From NCBI GenBank assembly GCA_018398765.1, contig JAHBMJ010001538.1, forward strand, positions 70,001 through 110,798: a stretch of DNA of 40,798 nt. The letters run 5' to 3'. This DNA is from Chromera velia (taxonomy: Eukaryota > Sar > Chromeraceae). Under the pieces are notes generated by a model. It made no database searches. It saw nothing but the letters and a program-made list of their open reading frames with translations, and was not told the origin of the DNA. The translations under genes and the position numbers were made by a program. Positions 23,997 to 35,536 of this stretch are shown piece by piece (position 1 is the stretch's first letter; every line of letters starts with the position of its first letter).

Positions 23997-26900
23997 ATGA
24001 AGTCTTCATACTTCCTCTTCGTTTCTTTTCTTTTCGCCCTTTCGGCGCATGCCGAGAGGTACAAGACTCAACTGAAGTCTCTTGCAATCACTGGAACACT
24101 CAAACCCGCTTTCGACCCGGAGCAGACACGGTACAGGGTCAAGCTCCGGGGTCCTCACGCAGAGGTCGTCATCGTGCCGATCGTCGACCTCCCCTTCTAT
24201 CGCAACAATGGCCTTGAGGCCCCCCTTGCGGTTATTAACGGAAAGGCAAGCACACTTGACCCTCCAGAGCCCCAAAAGCTTGCACTAGAAGCCGACGGAA
24301 CTCTAGATACGGAAATCATGATTGTGAACCCGAACGATGAAGGCGACTTCACAACCTACCGAGTCAAATTTGCAACAGATGGAATGGGAGACAACCTCAG
24401 TCTGCGCACCCTGAAAATCGTGGACGAAAAGGGTGTTGAAATCAACTCGCACATGGAACCAGAACTGGACCAGTTCGAGGCGTTGCACACCGTGTGGGTG
24501 ATGTCAGACGTCAAGAAAGGTCGGGAGGGGAGGGGAGGGGAGCACTCGTTCGTCTGTATCAAAATTGGTCTAGCTGTCTTCATTTCACACAGACCCTCGT
24601 AAATGTATATATAAAAAAGTGGGAGTCCGGTGTGCGTAGGACGTTAGGTTTGTACCAAACCTCCGAAGACGTGCAGCATGATCTTTTCGTGTGCTTCATC
24701 ACCAAGCGTTCGACAGCGATTTCCTTTCTTGCATAAGTTGCAGCGAAATTTTTTCTCGTGCATTCATTTTGCGTTGTGGTGTCAGAAGGACGTTTGATTC
24801 TTTTGATGACAATTAATGCTGCAGTAACATTTTTTCCTGGATGTTTCGAGGGCTCCCTCCTGTCGATCAATGGAGTTCCGGCGTCTGACGGGACAGAGAG
24901 TTTTGGGTTTGACGTCTTGACGTCGGGATGGGAAGAATATTTCCAGCCGACTTCCGTCAGTCCTCTCCTCTTCTCCCCTCTTCGTTTTTTTCTCTTTCAA
25001 TCTGTTGCTCGTCTCCGGGACAGCTTTTAGGCAGACAGGGCAGCAGCTGAATCGTAGAGTGCAGATTTTGGACTGAAACAGGAAATCAAACCATTATTGA
25101 AGGGAAGCGAAAAGGAAAGAGATGCAGAGACAGACAGGAACGAAGGAACGAAGGAGGGCAGCGAAGCCGAAAGAAAGAACGAGCGAGAAGAAGAGAAGGA
25201 GGGTTGCTTTTCATTCATTTGCGAGACGACACAGAAAGAAGAACAGACAGAAGGCTGCCTGCTCACTCTTTTTGTTTTCTCTTTTTGCTCTGTCCTTTTT
25301 CCTCTCGCTGCTTTCTTTCTGACTCTTTCTTTGCCCTTTCCCTTCTTTCTTCAGTTCACGTGCACGAAGGGAGGACACTCGAAGACGACGGTCGTCTCCC
25401 TGTTCAAAAGAACCACCAACCTTGCGCCACCCAAAATTGTGGTCTGGGGAGGAACTGAGTGCTTATATGTCAGTCAGTTAGTCAGTCGGTCCCTCAGTCA
25501 GTCAGTCAATCAGTCAATGTGCACGGATTTTGTAATCCTAAAGGATTTGCCTCGATTATAAAAAAAAGGGACCCCAACTCAAAATTGACACAGGAAAAAG
25601 GAAACGTCTACAGGCATGCTGCGCAAAAAGCGTCTTGCTGCATCCTCCCTCTCTCTGAGTAAACGGTTGATAGAAAAAAGAGACACTGACGTGTATGAAC
25701 TGAGGATACGAAAAGATTATTGACTGATCGATCTGCGTTTCTTCTTTCAGATGCTCACGAGGTCAATAAAATTGAAGAAGTGAAAAAAGATCCAAGCGGG
25801 TCCGAGAGGTTTTGCGTGCCCTTTCTATGCATGGGCCCGACGTCAGACATGCATGTGCATACACCTGCGTCTGCTTTTCAGAAAAAAAACCTGTCCCCCT
25901 GTGTGTGCGTGTGTGCGTGTGTATGTGTGTGAGTGTGTGTGTGTGCAGAGTGAGGGCGCGTACCTCTGTGAGGGCCCGATGGAGGAAGGTCTCGTCTACC
26001 TCATGGCCTTCGCTCCTGATGGAGTCAAGGTGACGCTGCAGGCAGAAAAGGTAAGCAAGCGGCCAGAGAAAAGAGGCAAAAGACTTCTCGAAAGTTGACA
26101 AAGCGAAGAAGCGTTGTGAGAGACGGACATACCGTACATGTTTATACCCAGAGACGAAAAACGTGCGACCTAACAGAAAGCAGAGAAGCAGCAGTACACA
26201 AGCGGGGGGGGAGAAGTCCTTGGTCTATCTTCTTCTTCCCTTCTATCTTCTTTCCATTGCAGACCTCCATCCGTCTCCCCTCTAGTGGCACGCCTGCACC
26301 AGTCGACCTGTCGGATGGGGGAGAGGGGCCCTTCTTTGTGCGGGTGGAGACGGGGCCCGCAAGCCATATCTCCTTCCCCACCAACATCCGCGTCTTCAAG
26401 GAATCACCCCTGTCTGAGATACCTATACCTATACCTATATTCAGCCCTGAAACTCCCCCAGAGACTAAAAGGAGCATCTTGGAGGCAGTTGTGGCAGGGG
26501 GGATTGCGACAGGGACCATAATTTTGGTGGTTGTGGAAGTTCTCATTCTCTTCGGGATACCCGTCGGATCCTTCTCTGGAGGGGGGGGGCTGAAGGAGGG
26601 GGCAAGCGGTATGCTGTCGGTCGGACAAATAACGGTGTTCGCCCTCTGCACAGCGGTACGTCCAATTTTCTTTCCTTCGGAAAGGTCTCGTAAGTGCAGT
26701 TTGTGTATTCGGTCTGCGTTTCCTTTTTTCCCTTTTCAATTTGCTGGATTATGGTTGTGTGTGTTCCTTTTTTCTTGTTCTTTTGATGTGTCTGTTGACT
26801 GTCTTTTCTCTCTCTAGCTGTATCAATCCGCTGCTTCGTCTTGACGCTGGGTGGCCAGACTGCTGTCAGTTGCGCTTCCTCAAATGCTGCTGCTATGGAT

Positions 26901-29900
26901 CGTGCGCACCTGTTCTAGCTTGCTCTTTCGTCCGCGCTCATTTGCTCACGCTTGTCCGTTTCGCTTTCTGCCTCTCTCTCACGCAGGTACCCGATTCGGA
27001 AAGCGGCTTCTTTGCAGACCACCACTTTTTTGGAACCATGCCGGTCCGACTGATGACTCTCTTCTTTCCCTTCTCAGACATGAAAGCAGTATTCGAGTCA
27101 TCGTCAGGCGGGGCGTCTCAAACTGCCGCGTTTCTCTGGGGGGCTCTGGGATGGCTGGCGGGCAACGGAGTGATGCAGGGAGACGTTGGAGGAGGACCAG
27201 AATTACGGCGTCTCCAGGATGGGGGAGACGAGACGGGGTGGAGTCTTGGGTCTGTTTTCTATCTTCCAGAAACAGACCTCACATTAATTAATGCAAACCA
27301 GGCAGGAGGCTGTCTTGTTGTCTCCACTCTGATTCTATTTTTTGTGCTCCTGCTGGACCTGCTGCTCCAAGCCGGCCACTGGATAGTGAGCAGAAGCTCT
27401 GTGGTGCATCTGAGTGACGGGAACACCTACAGACATCCTTTCACGAAACCGCACAAGATGAAATTCGGGAGCTTGGAGATGAAGGCGCTCCTCGTTTTGG
27501 CAGTTCCCATCTGTGTGGCTTCTGCAGTCCTCTTTCGGGTCATTCAATTTTCTCTTCTTTCGTTTCTTTTTACTTCTTCTTCTTCTCTGTTTTGTTTTTG
27601 TCTTGAAACCTATCAGTTTTGTCTCGTCTCCGCTCTCCTCTCCTGCCTTCTCTTCTCTTTCTCGGTCCGGGACTGTTAGCGTTTTCTTTCTCCATTGGTT
27701 CTATCTTGTTCCTAAAAATGTCTTTGCTGAACGGGAGAGAAGGAGAGAGAGAGAGGCTCACATGTTCAAAAGGCAGCCGGTACTGGTTTGCGATATTCGT
27801 GCATTGCACACTAAAAGCTTCTTTGGCTTCTAACTCAACTGAAGTGCTCCCGCCTTCCGCCTGGTCTCCTTCCTTGCAAATACCTCCCTCCCTCCCTCCT
27901 TCCTTCCTTCCTTCCTTCCTCCCCCCTCTCCACTATAATGCAATCGATGCCTGCAGACTCCCGATGTTGGCCTCTTCTGGATCGCCCTGGCGGCCTTTGG
28001 AGTGGGTGCAGAGGTGGCGGCTCTGGCGGTTGGCTTTGGATTGGTCGTTAATGTGGTCAGTCAGTCAGTCAGTCAGTCAGTCAGTGAATCAATCTGGCAG
28101 AGATTCACTTCGGTGTTTCCCCGGCCAGTCGGCGACACAGCGAATGAATCGAGTTTGTACTCTACGGCACACCCACATTCTGCTCCGCATAAGCTGTGGT
28201 ACGTGTTTTTGTTCCGCAATGCTTTCTGTTTTTTCTTTGCATGCGCATTCATTCATTCGGCTGCAGATGCGGAAGAAGCGGGTCCTCTACGTTGTCCAGG
28301 CAGCAGATTGGACGGCTGCATGCGAACCCGAGAAGGGCATCCTCGTCAGTGCGGCAGCGGCAAGGGGGGTCTCGCCTGAAGACCTTCCCGGATACAGGGC
28401 GTTGACAGGGGGCTGGGAACAGGAAGGAGCGGGGAAGGGGTTGAATGCTCGAATGATGCAGCTCCAGGGAGTCTGGACCGACCGCTCGTGCGATCAACTG
28501 GGGACTTTGCCGGAGGAAGTGTCAGTCCGTCAGTTAGTGAGCAAGTCAGGAAATTGAATGAATGACTGCTTTTGCTTTTTTAGGTGCCTTTTTGATCAAA
28601 TCGAAAGGAATGATGGGTTTCCTTATGTTTGTTTTTTTGTTAAGAGGGCTCCGCGGGGGGCACTGAGTTCTGTCAGATCGATCAGTTCGAGACCCTCCGT
28701 GCGTGCGTCAACTTTCTTGAACTTTCTGCAGATCCTTGGGGTTCTGCTGCCGAGAGGCGACGGCTGCAGGCGACTCTCCGTGCCTCCGCCAGTGGACCAC
28801 AGTAGCACACAGACGCAGTACAATTGGGAGGATAAGGTCAGTGGAATAGATGGGAGATCTGGAATGCACAGAAGAATGAATGCAGGTCTGTCTGTCTGTG
28901 CGCTTGTCTGAGTTTGTGGACTTTGAGATGAACTAGAATGACCCGGACTCAGCTTTCTGCTCCTCGTTTTCTTTTCTGATGAGTTGTCTTCCCCCGCCTG
29001 CCTGCTTGCTTGCCCATGTTTCTGTCTGTATTTTTGCATATGCGTTTCTTGGTCGATTGTTGTCGCCTTCCCCCCCTCATCTTGCCTGCTCTTCTCCTCC
29101 ATTCAGGCACACGGAGGCTTTCGATTTGAGTTCCTCTCTGAACCTCTCAGAGACGGACAGCCAGGAAGAGGAACGCCTAATGCAAGGTGGGATCGGGCAG
29201 GGACAAGATATCAGGAGTTCTTTTTTTTTTTTTTCAGCAGCTCGTTCGTCGTGGGGTCACCCAAAGCGATTCCTCAGTACAGATCTTCCCTTTCCTGGTT
29301 TGAAGGAGCTTTGTGAGTGCTTCTCAATATCTCAAATGGATTTCCTTTTTCTCCTTTCTTCTCTTTGCTTTTGTGCAGAGGACACGATGTTTGCAGTACC
29401 GAGTCAGATCAAGGAGGTCACCCTGGTGTCCTGTCGTCCCGCTGCTGCCTTCTGGGCTGTCCCAAGAGAAACGAGGAGACGGGAGGCTGCGGCAGTCCTG
29501 GAGACTTCGTGGATGGACCTGGTACTCAGGTCAGGAGACGGGAAGGGAAGTGTGCGTTGTGTTGCCCGCATGCAGTCTCTGTCTGCGTGGCCAGATGATT
29601 CATGAGACCACCACATGTGGACAGTCACTGAGGAAGAGATTCACGAAATGCACTCCGGTCTCGTCAGACAAAGTAAAAAAGTTGCTCTCACGAACGATTT
29701 TCTGGTCGTCGCTTAGGTACAAGCCCTGAACAAATTACTGTGGAAGAGGAGAGATGTAGACCATGTGTCTCAAAGAAGGAGAGAGAATGTGGTCTAGAGC
29801 ATGGACGTGTTTGTGTCTTATTCGTGCGTCCCCTTTTCTGATGCAGTCCCGAGGCCATTTGTCGTCTGTACAAATCTCTTGGCGGCCTCGCAGATGTGAC

Positions 29901-30604
29901 TCGCGTGTTTCCTCCCAGCACCAAAGGGGTGACTTACGGGGAACAGGGAGAAGACGGAGGGGCGGGAGGAGACGATGACTCTGAAGTGACGGACGACAGA
30001 GACTACCCAGCCGAACCTGAGAGTGACCAGGCGGATGTTGAGGGAGGGAGGATGAGAGAGGGATTGGTTCGAGAGGAACAAGTCGCGTTTTTGAAAGTTC
30101 GGGTCAACACACAACAACTGCAGGTGAGATGGAAAAGAAATGTCAAAGCTTTAACAACATTGACAGTGATACTATTACACCTCATCTTCTTTGGTCATGA
30201 CTCTTGCCCTTGTTGCCACTTTGTACGGATATGTCATTCAAGCGACCCACTTTGAGTAATTTGTCGACGATCTTATGTTCATATCATTGCCGCTTCTTGT
30301 GCAGGGTCCGCTGACAAGTGGTCAGCTGTCGTTGTTCTTTGAGGGCATGCGCCTCCCCGTGGGCAGGGCAGGGGGGTGGCTGTTCAGAATCCTTGTGGGT
30401 CTGAGCATCGGGTTCTTCTGTGGACAACCTACGGGGGCCTTCAGTGATGAAGTCTCTTTCGCAACCGCCTTGTTGGGGCTCTCTACAATCACTGGCCTCT
30501 GTGCGGTGGCCGCAATACTCACTTTTGGTCAGCAGAATGTCTTCTTCTTCTCCAGCACTCTTCTCCTATGTTTTTCTTTTTATGCATCTTTCTCTTTCTC
30601 TTTC

Positions 30605-30646
<42 letters not shown>

Positions 30647-33600
30647 GAAGTCCCTCGATATTTCCAACTGTCGTTTTTGTTGTTCTCAGTTTGGTTGTCT
30701 CAACGAACATGACCTGAGGGTCAGTGAATGAGACTTTCATGTGAGGATCTCTGCATAATGCCTTGTGAGGAATTCGCGCGTGTCCCGTTAGACAGATTGT
30801 CGCTCTCCTTCCTTCTGCCTAATTATGCGCAGTCTACTGGCCCGCCGTACGGCCTCTGGACAACTTGATGAACGCCACCCTATACATGACAGCCACGACG
30901 CTAAACCTCCTTGCACTCCTGGAGGCTGCTGGGTCTGAGGAAGTCAAGGCTGCAGCGCTCGAAGGAATGCCAAGTCGGTCTTTCAATTAGTCAGCTTTTT
31001 TGATGGGGTGGCAGGTTGCTGCAGTGTCTCAATGTCTGGAAATGGACGGACTTCTCAGGCAGAAGCGTGGGGCGGGATGGTTGGACGGATGGCAAATCGG
31101 ATGGAGTTGAGCTGCCTTTCAGGAATTTTTGATTATACGATTCTGTAGAGCATGGTATACAGCCGTCGCTCCAGTCGGAACGAACAAAAACCAGATGTTT
31201 CTTTTGTGATGTTTTCGCTTCTCCTACCTTCTGCTTATCTCACACCAGACATCATGATGAATCCAAAGTATGCATGCATCGATTGCAACGGATGATTGAT
31301 TGCAGTTGTGTTCATCAGTGCGATCGGAGTGTTTGGGGTTTACTCGTTCCTCTCTGGAGTGGCGACTGTGATTGCGGTCTTCCTCCCGAGGTTGAGCCCC
31401 TACGCGTTGGAGTCAAAAAGAGAACAGTGGGAACTCCTGGGACTCGGGTGAGTGAGTTCAGTTGAATGAATATGCTGCTGTGCAAAATGGTAGGGACGAG
31501 TGGAGGAAAGCGACAGGAAAATTATCTTCCCCGTTTGCTTGTGGCCTTTTGTTTACCTCTACCGCATCCGTGCTCAGTCTGTCTGTTCTGCGTTTCCAGA
31601 AGTTTCATTTTCCCTTTCTTCTTCCATGTGTGAATTCTGACAGAGACGTCGACGACGGAGAGAGTGGAGGGCCCGTGTCGGTGGATTTGAGGATCGCGGG
31701 GTCCGACGAGGACGTGCAACCCGTGTGCGCAGACAGGAGACAGACGGTGGTGGCACCCAAACCATTCGAGCCTATGGCAGCCCATACGGAGAGTGACGAC
31801 GACTGTGACTGGATGATTGAATGTAAAGGCGTTCCTCGGTGTGCTGTAAAAGAAGTGGAGGTGGGCCATTTCACTTTTCTCTTTCTCTTTGTGTCTGCTG
31901 CCCTTTTGCAGACACTGTGGAGGATTGTTTGCCCGTTTGTCCTTTCGTGCGACATGAAGCATTCAAACGAGCCACAGAACCAAGTGCATCTTCGATTTCC
32001 TTCTTTTCGTACACGCATCTCGTGAGTCAGTCGCCGAAGATGAGAGGTGTGCTCCCCGACGGCAATGTTTGCTTGCCCTGCACGTCCTCCCTCCCTCCTA
32101 TTGCAGCTTCAACCAACAGTGCAAAGAGAGGGCACCCAACAACCGCTCTACTCAGTCACCGTGCGCACAGCCGTCTCGGCAGAAGCCAGGGTGGAGAGTT
32201 CTGAGTTGTCCCACCAGGGCGGTCTCTCTCTTCAGCTGCACGTTAGAGACCTCAAGAACGCGCTCATGGACATCGCAGCTGTCCCAGAGACAGACCCTCA
32301 AAGAGTCAGTGAGTCACCCAGAAGTGCAGCATTGGTGAATTGTCTGGGAGTCTTTGCAGATCCGGAGCAGAAGAGGACAAATTACAACGGACGGAGTCGG
32401 TTTTCCCTCACTCTCCTTAAAAAAAGTTTCTCAGCCAAAAGCACTGCCGCCCCCCCAATGAAAAAACAAAATCCGTCCTTTGATATTCCTACACACTGCT
32501 CTCTGTATGTGCAGGTATATGCTGGAGCGCTGACAAGATTGACACCCAATCTGGTTAGTGAGTGAAACTTTTCCATGCAGACAAGTCGGCCTACTGCCAC
32601 GTAGCTGACTGATCAGTGACTGTGTCTCCTAAGACTGCTGCCAAGTCCCTGTGGTCTTCTGTTGCGGTCATTCTTCAATGAGCGTCTGCGAAGAACATTA
32701 TTTCGCACTTCCATTCGTCACGCTCACACCGCTCTGTTCCTGCAGGTCCGGCCCGTGGCTTGCGTCTTTGCCCCGGGCTCTGCGGCACCGCAACGGGATG
32801 GAGAGTGGCGGCACATCAATTTCTTCTCCTTGTCAGTTCTCCATCCCGGTTTCCTTTCTCCCTCTCCGGCTGGTCGGGAAGTACTACATAGAGGCAGCTG
32901 CCGGCATTGAATACATGGAAGGCATCGGAGAGACGATTTGCGTTTCAGATTCCTTTCGGCGTCCTTTTCCCTCCCGCTCTTCCCGTTTCCTTTTCATCAC
33001 TTCATCGGTTGTGTTGCAGTCCCGCTTTATTGATTTTGTCTGAGTTTCTCCTTTGTCAGACCGCCAAGCCCTGCTGGACGACTGGCTACTCGAGTGGTGA
33101 CCAGGACTCAAACTTGTTTGCGCTGCTTCCTTCATTTTTGTTTTGTCCTGCTGTGTCGATCGTTCCCTGCCTGCCCCTTCCTCTGTGATCTGACAGGCAA
33201 CGATCTGACTTTCCAAGTTCCCTCCAGAGCTTCCTCTCCGATTCTATGGGCCTCTCTCTGGATGGGGATCAGAGGCCCCAGCAGCCTTCCTCTGATCATG
33301 AGGGGCCACCTCGCAGCCTGGCACCCGGAATTCTTAAGTCAGTCAGCAGAAAGCGCATTCATTCACCCATGCACCAGCCCCTCGTGGTGTGCTTGGCTAA
33401 TTGGGAGAGGGGTCGAAAGGAGCATGATGGCTCCTTTCTGACCACCCTTATTCCGTTCCGACCTTTTTGGCACCGTCCCCCTTTGCTCTTTAATGCGCCC
33501 CTCTGTTCGAAGGACCACTCGATCGAGGGACAGTTTGCCTTCTCTGCTTCTCAGTCTGTTTCATGCATTCATTTGCGCTCTGCCCTCCCTCTCTCATGTC

Positions 33601-34158
33601 ATTCTCGCTCACTTGGGAGCCTCTGCCCCTTTGCTCCCCTCCCTTTGCGCATTTTTGAGCTGATTTGTTGACTTTGTTGTTTCTTGCTTCTCTCGATCGA
33701 AATGCAGTGCCGTGATGTCAGAGCTCTACGCTAATGGGGACTCCTCCTCTCGCGTCCTCTCAGTCTTCGTTCTTCCACTCATAGAGGTCGAACCTCTGGA
33801 ACAACACTTGACCGAAGGAGAAGACCTGGAGGCAGGAGAAGGGGAAGAAGAAGAGTGGAGAGGGGAAATGAGGGCAACTCACGAGGGTCAGGGACCGACG
33901 GTGCCCAACGGCTTCCTCGCCACACGAGGTTTCGGCGCTCCTGTGCCATTTGCCCAATCGCCCCAACACGCAGCCGCAGGAGCGTGGGCTCATCCCATCC
34001 AACCTCAAGCCCAACACCCAAACGCTCCCCATCTAGCATGGTCTGCCGGCCCTTCCGTTTCGCCTCGCATCACACCGATCCCCCCACCGCCACCTTCAGC
34101 AAGGCACAACTCCGTTTATCCACAGCCACCGCATAATACGTATCCACCCCACTTTTGA
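23997..34158 (+). CDS. Cadherin-like/multi-pass membrane protein, possibly TRP-like
   Basis: My phase-consistent model has exons at 23997-24519, 24825-24955, 25355-25472, 25751-25808, 25951-26050, 26263-26655, 26987-27538, 27957-28055, 28267-28518, 28732-28836, 29117-29186, 29379-29529, 29847-30123, 30305-30527, 30833-30973, 31306-31447, 31644-31860, 32107-32312, 32360-32395, 32746-32960, 33060-33096, 33197-33337 and 33708-34158 (about 1,545 residues). A signal peptide (YFLFVSFLFALSAHA) is followed by cadherin-like beta-sandwich repeats (LKSLAITGTLKPAFDPEQ; GSLLSINGVPASDGTESF). Membrane segments begin with IATGTIILVVVEVLILFGI, and further ones lie on exons 7, 8 and 14-16. The C-tail (WLLEW...NTYPPHF) is acidic, then proline-rich and probably cytosolic. 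Lumenal sandwich, about eight passes and the MKFGSLEMKALLVLAVPI segment recall the fungal TRP/flavin-carrier family. The gene is firm; exons 9-11 and 18-22 and the family are not. Confidence 0.6.
25462..25516. repeat. (GTCA)n repeat at exon 3 donor
   Basis: GTCAGT-type units begin at 25469, inside or at the end of exon 3 of the membrane-protein gene. Each 4-nt step offers another GT donor in a different phase. The second unit (donor at 25473) is the one that keeps the downstream frame in my model. Confidence 0.75.
25907..25948. repeat. (GT)n run at exon 5 acceptor
   Basis: GT-rich repeat with interruptions ending in gtgtgcag or gtgtgcagag, so the microsatellite takes the place of a normal polypyrimidine tract in front of exon 5 of the membrane-protein gene. 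Confidence 0.8.
27885..27925. repeat. (CCTT)n repeat in intron
   Basis: CCTC/CTTC tetranucleotide run upstream of exon 8 of the membrane-protein gene. Confidence 0.85.
28056..28085. repeat. (GTCA)n repeat at exon 8 donor
   Basis: Seven consecutive GTCA units start exactly where exon 8 (27957-28055) ends, again making the donor itself part of a tandem repeat. Confidence 0.8.
30592..30648. repeat. (TC)n microsatellite in intron
   Basis: TTTCTC units passing into a pure TC run within the intron following exon 14 of the membrane-protein gene. Confidence 0.9.
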
Positions 34159-35380
34159 AGTTTCCACTTGAAGGCTTCTCTCCACTTCACACTGTTTTTG
34201 GCACGTAGACATATATTGGGACGCAGAAAGGGTTGGGTTAGTGATTGTGCAATGACAACAGGGTACTGGGATTCCGCAAGTGCACGCATTCCACTGGGGT
34301 AACAATTCAAAAACAGGGAGGGGCGAGGACCTTTGATGGCCATTAATGTTCTTCTGATATGTACACATGTATATAAAACAGTTGTGATGATGATAATCAT
34401 GCAGCAAGATTCATGCTCATGACTTATTATCACGTATAGACCAATATAATTAATCATGACGTGCACTATAAAAAAAAATAATTAAACGTCAATTTAACAG
34501 CATGTAATTTGTTTAATTAAGGACCAAAAAACTAATATCATGATTTTGGCTATTTGTTCTGGGAGAGGAATTGTCCACAGTAGCTATGACAATGAATTTT
34601 TAAAAAAATGAGGTTTTTTTTATGTTTCGATCCCTCTTTTTACTCAGTTGTGGATATCTTTAGCGCTATATGTTTGTTCTTTGGTTGTTCTTTAACTATT
34701 CTTTTGTGGCGACTTATGCTCTTGTGAGTATATAAAAATAGTGACATAGACTCAAGTTTAATTAAACATGTTGTTAATTAGAAAAAAAAAATACTTTTTT
34801 TTACAAATCATTTTAGACATCACGATTCAACATATTAAAAAAAATTTTTTTGTAGCATTTTTTTTTTTTTGTGTATTGTTGATGTTTATCACGCCGCTGG
34901 TTAGCATAACATAGCATAGCATAGCATTGATCATTGATGTTCCGGCCCGCAACTTCCGGGTTTTGCCCGCGGTCCACTGTCAGAGGTCGGCTTACACCGT
35001 CGTTGCAGTCTTGTTTAAAAATATTTTGAACTTATATTATAAGTTTTTTTTTTCAGGAATCCCAATGGACCGGAGGCAATGGTAGACTTCTTAGCTATTA
35101 GTTTATACACAATTTAACACGATTTCGGGGAATATTATGATAATATTAATATATGAACACCACATATACTGCGAATAGATCAACTACCATTTGCTCACAT
35201 GTATTTTCATGCAATCTCGCAAATTTGGGGTTTCTACCTATTTCCACCGTATGATAGGCTATATGAAACACAATGATGTGTTACGTCTCATTACATGCGG
35301 TATGCGACAAATATCAAATCGAGAATGCGATTTGGTGTTTGGAATATTTTGAAATCAATCGTTGTTGTCTGAGATGACCG
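34159..35380. other. AT-rich convergent intergenic region
   Basis: Between the 3' ends of the membrane-protein gene and of moaC. The DNA is AT-rich with several TTTAATTAA motifs (near 34512 and 34756), ACATAGCAT-type pentamer repeats at 34904-34928, and a GC-rich island at 34940-34985. Short frames are not supported by composition. No RNA gene or element with clear ends was seen. Confidence 0.4.
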
Positions 35381-35489
35381 TCAGTGAAATTCCTCTCTCA
35401 TCCAGGACCCGGATTTCCCCCCTTCCTTCTCTTCAAGGCGAAGTGATGAGATTGTTATACCTTTTGAGACTGCTTTGCACATGTCGTAA

Positions 35490-35536
<47 letters not shown>

